Below are positions 1 through 7,128 of a DNA stretch of 64,000 nt, piece by piece. The translations under genes and the position numbers were made by a program. The notes under the pieces are model-generated. The model saw only the letters and a program-made list of their open reading frames with translations. It was not told where the DNA came from and did no database searches. Numbering within the stretch: position 1 is the stretch's first letter; every line of letters starts with the position of its first letter. Source of the stretch: Bin34 sp963422415 (GTDB lineage: Bacteria; Chloroflexota; Anaerolineae; Caldilineales; Caldilineaceae); contig OY729430.1 of assembly GCA_963422415.1 (NCBI GenBank), positions 930,001 to 994,000 of the forward strand, in the 5' to 3' direction.

Positions 1-267
1 GCCGCAGTTCGAGGTGACTTCCACGGCGACCTTGTCGCCAACGGCAATACCCTCGACCCCCTCCCCGATTTTGGCTACCCGCCCACAGGTTTCATGACCT
101 TGGGCCACTTCCCGGGACGGCGGCCAATGGCCCCAGTAGTTATGCAGGTCGCTGCCGCAGATGCCCGTCACTTGGGTGTCTATCAGGATGAAACCGGGTG
201 CAGGGTCGATCTTGTCCACATCCTGCAGGGCAATGGCTTCCAATCCCTGATATATGGCTGCTTTCAT
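1..267 (-). CDS. Zinc-type medium-chain alcohol dehydrogenase, N-terminal part
   Basis: An open frame of 89 codons begins with ATG at 267 and runs off the left edge of the window, so only the N-terminal half of the catalytic domain is seen. It reads MKAAIYQG and then GICGSDLHNYWG, the usual site of the catalytic-zinc cysteine, and a GHE motif. This matches the threonine/sorbitol/alcohol dehydrogenase branch of the MDR superfamily. It is the last visible gene of a minus-strand operon after the dehydratase and the DapA-like lyase, 48 bp below the lyase stop. It probably oxidises a sugar or sugar-acid alcohol in the same pathway. The exact substrate cannot be read from this fragment. Confidence 0.85.
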   Translation of the reverse strand, partial: MKAAIYQGLEAIALQDVDKIDPAPGFILIDTQVTGICGSDLHNYWGHWPPSREVAQGHETCGRVAKIGEGVEGIAVGDKVAVEVTSNCG

Positions 268-315
268 ATGTGTCTCCGAGGCTGTGGAAGTGGAAAAGGA
301 TGCAGGTTTCGGATG

Positions 316-1223
316 TCAGACCACGGCCAAGGCGGGTACATCCGGCAGGTTGAAGTTTGCCAGCTCCGCTCTCAGACGTGCGGACTGTGTTGCGGTCAAG
401 GGCTGATTGGGAGCGCGCGGGCCACCGCAATCAACGCCCAGCCGTGTTGAGAGAGCCTCCTTGGCCGTGGCATGAAAACGGTGCGGGAAGCTGCGCAGAA
501 AACTGGTCAAGGCGGTCGCCCGTGTCTGGGCGGCTTGGGCCCCCGCGGTGTCGCCTGCCTGAAAAGCTTCCAGAATCGCCACCCATAGCGCAGGGGCTAC
601 ATTGGGCGGTCCATCGACGCAGCCTGTGGCTCCCAGGGAGAGTGCGGGCAGAAAATGGACGCTGTTGCCTATCAAGACGTCCAATCCCATTGCCGCGAAG
701 GTTTCCACCAAGGGCAGATTGGGCGCGGAGTGCTTCAGGCCCTGCAGCTGCGGTACCTGGGCTTGAATGGCCTGCATCAGATCCAAGGTGATCTCCTGAT
801 TTGTCATTTGTGGCACGTTGTAGCAGAAGAAAGGCAGGTCCGCGGCGGCCGCCACGATGCGGTAGTGTTCCACGATGCTCGCCAGATCCTGCAGGTAAAA
901 GAAGGGCGGAACGCAGCAGATGGCCTCGACTCCGACCTTGGCTGCATGTTCCGCCATCTTGGCGGCGTGCGGGTAGAGGGGGCGCCTACGTGGTGGATGT
1001 TCCGAATGCGGCCTTGATTCTGATCGACCGCGATCTCAGCGATCCGCATGTTCTCGGCATCATCTAGCAGGACGCTTTCCCCTGTGCCGCCTGCCACCCA
1101 GAAGCCCTTGGCCCCGTCCTGAATGTTGAATTCCATGACTTGACGGAGGGCCGTTTCGTGAATCTTCCCGTCGGCAGCCATAGGGGTGATCAAGGCCGGA
1201 AAAACTCCTTTGAACCTGTACAT
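316..1223 (-). pseudogene. DapA/NanA-family aldolase-lyase, single frameshift
   Basis: Two overlapping minus-strand frames together make one dihydrodipicolinate synthase/N-acetylneuraminate lyase family protein of about 302 residues, the normal family length. The first frame starts at ATG 1223 behind an AGGAG ribosome site and gives MYRFKGVFPALITPM and the GTGES motif. The second gives the Schiff-base region FFCYNVPQ and the lysine in GLKHS. The break lies near position 969, where THVGAPSTR-type sequence would continue as DAAKMAEH if one G were restored. One missing base could be a true mutation or an assembly error, because the rest is undamaged. Next to an enolase-superfamily dehydratase, the likely role is cleavage of a 2-keto-3-deoxy sugar acid to pyruvate and an aldehyde. 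Confidence 0.85.
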
Positions 1224-1266
1224 GTTGGGCTCCTGTTATGGCCAGACGTGTCATCGGACCGCGGGT

Positions 1267-2367
1267 TTATGCATAAGTGGCAATGTGCGCATGCCGCACC
1301 AGATCCCAGTCAATCTCGTAGCCCAGACCCGGTTCGGTAGGGGCATGCACCATGCCCTGATCATTGATTTCGATGTCCTGGACCAGACCAAAGACATTGG
1401 CTCCCGTACAGGGGAAGAACTCGTAGAATTCGCAGTTGGGCACGGCCATGGTCACGTGCAGATTGGCCACGTTGTTGAGGCTGTTGCCGCCGTGGTGAAT
1501 CTCGCAGCGCATGTTGAAGCCTTCCGCCAGGTGGCAAAGGCGCACCAAGGGCGTGATCCCTCCGGTCACGGCTACATCTCCGCGCAGGATGTCCGTGGCG
1601 TTTTGCATAATCCATGGAGCCATGCCGTAGAAGCGGCCCGGAGCGAACTCCGTGCACATGACAGGAATGTCCAGCTTCTGATTCAGCTTGACATAGTTGT
1701 AGATGTCCTCTTCCGCCAGCGGGTCCTCGTACCAGTAGTACCCCAGTTCCTCCATGGCCCGGCCTACGCGGACCGCGTCCGCATACGAATAGGCCCACAT
1801 GGCATCCAGCATCAGCGTCATGTCATCGCCCACGGCCGCGCGCACGGCCGTGCAGATCTCGATGTCCGCATCCGGGACGCCATGCGGATGCAGCTTGTGG
1901 GCGGTCCAGCCGTTTTCCTGGAAGCGCACGGCCTCTTCCACATATTCGGCCACGGTCTCGTGATGCGCTGTGCTGGAATAGGCCGGGACTTGGCTCTTGC
2001 AAGTTCCCAGGAGCCGATGGATGGGCTGTCCTGCGATCTGGCCGTTGATGTCCCACAGACAGATGTCGATCGCGCCAATCACGTTGGTGGAAACCGCACG
2101 ATTCAGCTTCCACATTTCCCACCAGAGGGCACCGATATCCTGCGGGTCGCGGCCCAGCAGCAACGGGCGAACGAACTGGATCAGGCCCGAAGCGTAATGA
2201 TTGGCCCCGACTCGGGAGGAACCCAGGAAGGCGTGGCCCGCGACGCCTTCATCGGTCTCCACCGTCACCACACCCTGTTCCACCTGGCCAAAGCGAGCGC
2301 CCACTCCCGTCTTCCAAGGCGCGCAATCCCATTGGAAGGTGTCAACTTTGACATGTGTGATCTGCAT
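1267..2367 (-). CDS. Enolase-superfamily sugar-acid dehydratase (mandelate racemase/MLE type)
   Basis: The protein of 366 residues has the two-domain enolase-superfamily layout. Visible catalytic features are HKLH around residues 157-160 (KxH-type base), metal ligands Asp188 (LMLDAMW), Glu214 (YEDP) and Glu240 (CTEF), and a His in EIHHGGN near 291-292. The NALLD-type capping strand and barrel are complete. These features indicate abstraction of a proton alpha to a carboxylate with Mg2+, most likely dehydration of an aldonate to a 2-keto-3-deoxy acid. It sits 15 bp after the PhyH gene and 43 bp before the DapA-like lyase, so a dehydratase-aldolase pair is plausible. The substrate is unknown. 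Confidence 0.9.
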   Translation of the reverse strand: MQITHVKVDTFQWDCAPWKTGVGARFGQVEQGVVTVETDEGVAGHAFLGSSRVGANHYASGLIQFVRPLLLGRDPQDIGALWWEMWKLNRAVSTNVIGAIDICLWDINGQIAGQPIHRLLGTCKSQVPAYSSTAHHETVAEYVEEAVRFQENGWTAHKLHPHGVPDADIEICTAVRAAVGDDMTLMLDAMWAYSYADAVRVGRAMEELGYYWYEDPLAEEDIYNYVKLNQKLDIPVMCTEFAPGRFYGMAPWIMQNATDILRGDVAVTGGITPLVRLCHLAEGFNMRCEIHHGGNSLNNVANLHVTMAVPNCEFYEFFPCTGANVFGLVQDIEINDQGMVHAPTEPGLGYEIDWDLVRHAHIATYA

Positions 2368-2382
2368 GAGGCAAGGCCTTGT

Positions 2383-3147
2383 TTAGAGAAGGGCAAAAGG
2401 CGTCGGGGTCGGGGTGAAGCGCTGGTACTGGTCCTCGCCCCGCACCAGCAGCGCCTGCCAGTTCTTTCCATGGGAATTGTCCTCGATCTGGGCAACGTGG
2501 GTAGGTACGTAGCGCAAGGTCAGTCCGCAGCGGCGGCGTGTGGATTGATTGGGCAAGGATCCGTGAATCAGCGTGCCGTCGTGAATGGACATCTGTCCCG
2601 CCGCCAATTCCAGATCCACTGCTGTCTGGGCTTGGGCCGCGGAGACCGTGACCTCCTGGTTGACGCTCAGCAGATTCCCTTTCTGGCAGGCCGTGCCATG
2701 TTGCAGCAGGCCCAAGTCATGACTGCCGGGGATGACCTGCATGCAGCCGTTTTCCACGTCGCTGTCATCCACGGCATACCAAGCGGTCACCGCCAGCGGC
2801 GGTTCCAGACCCCAAAAGGTTACGTCCTGATGCCAGGCAACGAAGGATTCGCGCAGGGCTCCTTCCCCGTACTTGTTGAAAAAGTGGGTGGCCAGCAGCA
2901 GGATGTTCGGTCCAATCAGATCCTCGATGCAGTCCAGGATGGCGGGATGCGTGGCCAGCTGCCAAATGAACCGCTCTTCGAAATGGCAGTCGATCAGTCC
3001 GATCTGGGCCTTCTCCTTGCCGACTCGTCGTTCCAGTCGATCGAATGCGGCGCCGTAGTGGGCGGCCTCCGCTCCGAGCAGAACCGGGATGGCGTTCAGG
3101 TATCCCTGCTGCTTGTATCGTTCAACCTGGGCTGTGCTCAACCCCAT
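2383..3147 (-). CDS. Phytanoyl-CoA dioxygenase (PhyH) family protein
   Basis: The 254-residue product carries the Fe(II)/2-oxoglutarate facial triad as WHQD (His106, Asp108) with the distal His195 in TLIHGS, followed by an arginine-rich strand that would bind 2-oxoglutarate. The start at 3147 (MGLSTAQVERYKQQGYL) was chosen because it follows AGGAGG at a good distance and matches the family's usual opening; the frame is open further upstream without such support. It is the first gene of a minus-strand operon with the dehydratase, lyase and alcohol dehydrogenase. PhyH-like enzymes of this kind hydroxylate varied small molecules, and the substrate is not predictable. Phytanate itself is unlikely in this sugar-acid setting. 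Confidence 0.88.
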   Translation of the reverse strand: MGLSTAQVERYKQQGYLNAIPVLLGAEAAHYGAAFDRLERRVGKEKAQIGLIDCHFEERFIWQLATHPAILDCIEDLIGPNILLLATHFFNKYGEGALRESFVAWHQDVTFWGLEPPLAVTAWYAVDDSDVENGCMQVIPGSHDLGLLQHGTACQKGNLLSVNQEVTVSAAQAQTAVDLELAAGQMSIHDGTLIHGSLPNQSTRRRCGLTLRYVPTHVAQIEDNSHGKNWQALLVRGEDQYQRFTPTPTPFALL

Positions 3148-3200
3148 GTCGTCCCTCCTGATGTATGGATGGCTGCGTCTGAATTCTATACCGGCAGCGT

Positions 3201-3226
3201 AAGATTGCGGGACAGCCCGCAATCTT
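3201..3226. promoter_or_regulatory. Perfect 11-bp hairpin in divergent intergenic region
   Basis: AAGATTGCGGG (3201-3211) is followed by the loop ACAG and the exact complement CCCGCAATCTT (3216-3226). It lies in the 203-bp gap between the minus-strand PhyH operon and the plus-strand importer, so it is positioned to be an operator or a structured leader for either. There is no long T tract on either strand, which argues against a classical terminator. Confidence 0.5.
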
Positions 3227-3350
3227 TGATTTCCCGCCTTGTCGCTACTTGTCCGAGAGGGCCGGCGTGGCATGCCGTCGACGCGGCCAATATGGTAGAG
3301 TCGCAGAAACCCCAGCAATGGGACATCAGAAGAATCAGGAGAACCTAAAC

Positions 3351-4709
3351 ATGCAACGGCGTGTCCTTTCTCGGCGCACTTTCTTGAAGTTGAGCGGCGT
3401 CAGCGCCGCGACCGTGGCGCTGGCGGCCTGTGCAGCTCCGGTCGCGGCTCCCGGTGGCGGTGGCGCGGCCGCAGAGCCCGTGACAGTGAACTTCGCGGCT
3501 TGGGCGGGCAATACCGACATTCCCGCATGGGAGGAGTTGGAACGTGTCTATGAAGAGCAGAACCCGGATGTGGACGTGGTGACCGCCCCCAGTGGCACGG
3601 GTGCAGACTACTATACCGCCCTGCAAACCAGCGTGGCGGGCGGCGAACCGCCCCATGTGGCCTCCTTTCAGGGATGGGAATGGCAACCCTATGCCGACGC
3701 CGAACGCCTCGCCGCGTTGGATGACTACATTGCCGCCTTCGATTTCACGGGGCCGTATCCAGACGATATCCAGAGCATTTCAGACAGCACCTTGCGCAAT
3801 GGCAATCGCTATCTGATTCCCCTGCAGGTGGGTGTGATGCTCATGTTCTACGCGCGCGCCCCCTTTGACGAGGCCGGCATGGAATATCCCTCCGACGACT
3901 GGACTTGGGACGACTTTGTGGCCACGGCCGAGGCCCTGACGGACACCGCCGGCGACAGCAAGATGTACGGCTACCAGCCCAACGGCATCTGGCCGCGCGA
4001 CATCCATTGGATTCGCAACACAGGCAAGCAGGAATTCGACGAGCTGGTGGATCCGGTCACCGCCATGTTTGACCAACCCGAGATCATCGACATCGTGCAG
4101 CAGGTGGCCCAAGACTTTCAGTACAAGCTGGGTATCAGTCCGACTCCCGCGGATCTCTCGGGGGGCACCAACACCATTGACACCGGCAACGCCGCCATGA
4201 AGTACGAAGGCGCCTGGTTCATGCCCAACCTGAATTCTCCGGACCTGCGGGAGGCGGGTGCGGAAATTGAATTTGACGTGGCCTTGATGCCCCAGGTGGC
4301 CGACGCCAACCGCCCGCATCGCGGCTGGGCCGAGGGAGTGAGCGTCATGGTCACGGACAACGTGGACGCGGCCTGGGGCTACGCCAGCTTCATGGGCGGC
4401 GAAGAAGGCCAGAAGATCTACTCCACCTTTACGGGGCGATTGCCCAACACGGCGGAGCTGATTTCCAGCTTCTGGATTCCAACCATCGAGGAACGCTTTG
4501 GCGTAACCAACGGCCAGGCCTTCGTGGAAGCCGTGCAGCGCACCGAAGTGGATGTGATTGGTGGTGTCTCCCGCGGTCAGATGTGGAACGAAGTGGTCAA
4601 GCCAATGGGCTGGGATCCCCTGCTGAACAACACGGCAACGGCAGCCGAAGTATTGCCTGAGGTCACCAAAGGTGTACAGGCTTTGCTGGATGCCTACTGG
4701 TCTGGCTGA
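3351..4709 (+). CDS. ABC transporter sugar-binding lipoprotein (UgpB/MalE type)
   Basis: This 452-residue family 1 extracellular solute-binding protein starts with a Tat-like signal (SRRTFLK, residues 7-13) and a lipobox LAAC with Cys27, so it should be exported and lipid-anchored. The start at 3351 follows AGGAG; the frame is open upstream but lacks a signal there. The mature part (VNFAAWAGN, GGEPPHV, YEGAWFMPN) matches sugar-binding proteins of CUT1 importers. Two permease genes follow at once. It would capture an oligosaccharide or sugar derivative outside the cell. The divergent catabolic operon on the other strand may use the imported substrate. Confidence 0.93.
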   Translation: MQRRVLSRRTFLKLSGVSAATVALAACAAPVAAPGGGGAAAEPVTVNFAAWAGNTDIPAWEELERVYEEQNPDVDVVTAPSGTGADYYTALQTSVAGGEPPHVASFQGWEWQPYADAERLAALDDYIAAFDFTGPYPDDIQSISDSTLRNGNRYLIPLQVGVMLMFYARAPFDEAGMEYPSDDWTWDDFVATAEALTDTAGDSKMYGYQPNGIWPRDIHWIRNTGKQEFDELVDPVTAMFDQPEIIDIVQQVAQDFQYKLGISPTPADLSGGTNTIDTGNAAMKYEGAWFMPNLNSPDLREAGAEIEFDVALMPQVADANRPHRGWAEGVSVMVTDNVDAAWGYASFMGGEEGQKIYSTFTGRLPNTAELISSFWIPTIEERFGVTNGQAFVEAVQRTEVDVIGGVSRGQMWNEVVKPMGWDPLLNNTATAAEVLPEVTKGVQALLDAYWSG

Positions 4710-4793
4710 TTCACAGTGCAACCCGGTGGGAGCCGCGGCACGGCCGCGGCTCCTGTGGGCCCCGTCCGAGGCTCCATCCCACCGAGGCATGAC

Positions 4794-5720
4794 ATGATCA
4801 ATGTCCCGCAACTGCGTGCGACGCTGGCTTCGCCGCGGGCTCGCAAGGATTGGCTGCTTGGATATCTTTTTGCCAGCCCCTTTGTCATAGGCTTCTGTCT
4901 CTTTGTGGCCTATCCCATGCTGCACTCGGCGTATCTGGTCGCGTTCGAATGGGATCCCCTGCGCACCCCGGAATTCGTGGGGTTCGACAACGTAGTCAAG
5001 CTGTTTTCCGATCCCAAGGTCAACAAGAGCCTCTACAACAGCTTCTTCTACACCGCGATTGCAGTGCCGCTGCAGCTGTGCATCTCTTTTTCCCTGGCCT
5101 TGGCCCTGACGCAGCCGCTGGTCTTTCGGGATTTCTATCGCGCCGCCTTCTACTTGCCCATCATTGTGCCGTTGGTCGCCAGCGCAGTGGTCTGGCAACG
5201 AGTCTTTCACCCAGAATACGGAATTCTGAATGAAGCCCTGGGCTGGATCGGCATCGAACCCCAGAAATGGCTCTTTGAACCGGGCCTGGCCAAACCGGCC
5301 TTCATCTTCATGTCCTTCTGGGCCATTGGACGACAAATGGTGATCTTCATCGCGGGTCTCGGCAACATTCCCGATTCCCTGAAAGAAGCCGCCAGTCTGG
5401 ATGGAGCCAATGCGGCCAATCGCCTGTGGCACCTGATTTTGCCTCTGATGACGCCCTTGATCTTCTACAACATGGTCATAGCCACCGTGAACTCTTTCCA
5501 AGCGTTCATTCCGGCCATGATCATGACGGATGGTGGCCCCGAGGACGCCACCTTGTTCGTGGTCCTCAACATCTACCGGAATGCCTTTCAGTACGGACGC
5601 ATGGGATATGCTTCGACCATGGCCTGGGAGCTGTTTCTGCTGATAGTGGGCTTTACGATCATGCAGTTCGTGGTTTCCCGACGCTGGGTGTATTACGAGA
5701 CCGGTTCCAACAACGCATGA
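4794..5720 (+). CDS. ABC sugar transporter permease, MalF/UgpA type
   Basis: The 308-residue integral membrane protein has about six transmembrane segments (first around LFASPFVIGFCLFVAYPML) and the EAA loop EAASLDGANAANRLW that contacts the ATPase. The start at ATG 4794 (MINVPQLRATL) is preferred to the upstream in-frame ATG at 4716 because the extra residues are proline- and glycine-rich and unlike the family, although only a weak GAGG lies upstream. It follows the binding protein gene by 84 bp and overlaps the next permease by ATGA. It forms one half of the translocation pore of a CUT1-type importer; no ATPase gene is present nearby. Confidence 0.92.
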   Translation: MINVPQLRATLASPRARKDWLLGYLFASPFVIGFCLFVAYPMLHSAYLVAFEWDPLRTPEFVGFDNVVKLFSDPKVNKSLYNSFFYTAIAVPLQLCISFSLALALTQPLVFRDFYRAAFYLPIIVPLVASAVVWQRVFHPEYGILNEALGWIGIEPQKWLFEPGLAKPAFIFMSFWAIGRQMVIFIAGLGNIPDSLKEAASLDGANAANRLWHLILPLMTPLIFYNMVIATVNSFQAFIPAMIMTDGGPEDATLFVVLNIYRNAFQYGRMGYASTMAWELFLLIVGFTIMQFVVSRRWVYYETGSNNA

Positions 5721-6631
5721 CGACACACAAGCAAGTGGCGGCAGGTCTGCAGGCCTATCTGAATCCTTGGAGTTCCAATACAGACGTCCGGCGCACCTTC
5801 AAGGACTATCTGTTTTTGGCCATCCTGCAGATTGCGATGACGCTGCTGGCCGCCACCTTTCTGGTGCCTACCATCTGGATGGTCTCTTCCTCCCTGAAGG
5901 TCTCGACCGAGGTCTTTGCCCACCCCATTGTGTGGTGGCCGGCGGAACCCTATTGGCGCAATTACGTGAATGCCTTTCAGGGGCACTTGCCGCTGGGTCT
6001 TTTTATGCAGAATACGGTGGTCATTGTCTTCTTCGCGGTGGTCGGGACCTTGTTCTCCTCCTCGCTGGTGGCCTACTCCTTTGCTCGGATTCCCTGGCCG
6101 GGTCGCAACTTCTGGTTTGGACTGCTGCTGGGAACCATGATGCTGCCGGACATCGTCACCATGATTCCGCGTTTTATCCTTTTCCGCACCCTAGGCTGGT
6201 ACGACACCTTTCTGCCCCTGATTGTTCCCTATTGGGGCGCGGTCATGGCGCTGTACGTGTTTCTGATTCGACAATTCTTTCTGGGCATTCCCATGGAACT
6301 GGAGGACGCGGCCTACATTGACGGCGCCAGTCGGATCCGCATTCTGACACAGATATTGATGCCGCTTTCCCGACCTGTCATGGCCACGGTGGCCGTGTTT
6401 GCCCTGCTGCAGCACTACAATGATTTCATGAACCCGCTGATCTATCTGCGCACCATGAACAAGTTTCCGATGGCTCTGGGCGTAAAGCTGTTCAACGATT
6501 TCGAGGTGCAGCAATGGGAGGTGATCTTCGCCGTCAGCACTGTGATGTTGGTGCCCATTCTGGCCCTGTTCCTGGTGGCCCAGCGGTTCTTTGTGCAAGG
6601 CATCACCATGACCGGTTTCGGGGGGCGCTAA
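5717..6631 (+). CDS. ABC sugar transporter permease, MalG/UgpE type
   Basis: This 304-residue permease starts at ATG 5717, overlapping the stop of the preceding permease (ATGA), which shows translational coupling. About six membrane spans are visible, with the EAA loop ELEDAAYIDGASRIRI and the typical C-terminus AQRFFVQGITMTGFGGR. It should pair with the 4794-5720 product to form the pore. The 3' half of this gene is the source or paralogue of a decayed copy found at 13379-13630, on the other side of the defence-like cassette. The gene itself is intact. Confidence 0.92.
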   Translation: MTTHKQVAAGLQAYLNPWSSNTDVRRTFKDYLFLAILQIAMTLLAATFLVPTIWMVSSSLKVSTEVFAHPIVWWPAEPYWRNYVNAFQGHLPLGLFMQNTVVIVFFAVVGTLFSSSLVAYSFARIPWPGRNFWFGLLLGTMMLPDIVTMIPRFILFRTLGWYDTFLPLIVPYWGAVMALYVFLIRQFFLGIPMELEDAAYIDGASRIRILTQILMPLSRPVMATVAVFALLQHYNDFMNPLIYLRTMNKFPMALGVKLFNDFEVQQWEVIFAVSTVMLVPILALFLVAQRFFVQGITMTGFGGR

Positions 6632-6745
6632 GGTCTCGATCCGGCAGAGAATTCTGGGGTGCAGCGGATCCGAAAACGATGAGGTTGTAGAGATTCGGAA
6701 AACCATGTTCCTTGTGCTGACCACAAGACAAGGCAGTCCTGATAC

Positions 6746-6775
6746 TTGAATTTTGGTCCGCGAAAAAAGTACAAT
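6746..6775 (+). promoter_or_regulatory. Possible sigma-70-like promoter of the cassette
   Basis: TTGAAT (6746-6751) and TACAAT (6770-6775) are separated by 18 bp and point towards the GHKL operon. The -10 box matches five of six consensus bases and the -35 four of six. The leader would be about 350 nt and would include the C15 tract. This is pattern matching only. Confidence 0.3.
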
Positions 6776-6889
6776 AGGGGAACTGCGCTGTCTTTTCCCG
6801 CTGCCATCGATGCCCCTCGCTGCCATGAAAAACATGCTCCATTTGACATGGGAAGAGTTTTCCGTCCTCTGGGGGCGTTCCATTAATCA

Positions 6890-6904
6890 CCCCCCCCCCC
6901 CCCC
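6890..6904. repeat. Homopolymer of 15 C
   Basis: Fifteen consecutive C residues lie about 225 bp before the GHKL ATPase start. Such a tract can slip during replication and could alter promoter or leader function. It could also be a site of sequencing uncertainty. Confidence 0.9.
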
Positions 6905-7128
6905 TAAACTTGCGCTAGATATCAAGTTTTCAGGGGGACGTTGTCCTTCCCTGTTTGGGTGCGCGATTGCGCGGGCACAAAAGTACGGAAGGCCCTCCGC
7001 GGATCTTGGGCACCGCCTCGGATTTGACGGACTGCTCCACCGTTTGCCCCGCGCGCTGACCATTCGGGGCGGGTTTTCTCGCTATTCCCGCTCGCGGCAG
7101 CAGAGCCGCCAATCCAAGGTAGGAGCCT

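Larger units (their letters stand above)
6632..7128. other. 497-bp leader between importer and GHKL operon
   Basis: No gene is supported here. The stretch holds a run of fifteen C residues at 6890-6904 and a possible promoter at 6746-6775. The GHKL gene starts at 7129 behind AGGAG (7111-7115 region), so this DNA is probably the promoter and leader of the four-gene cassette. Confidence 0.6.

Noticed and set aside
1186..3348. 720-codon plus-strand open frame
   Set aside because: It lies antiparallel to the dehydratase and PhyH genes, which carry clear catalytic motifs; its own product has none. It is a shadow frame from GC-rich codon use.
3780..5726. 648-codon minus-strand open frame
   Set aside because: It opposes the binding-protein and permease genes and has no recognisable motif.
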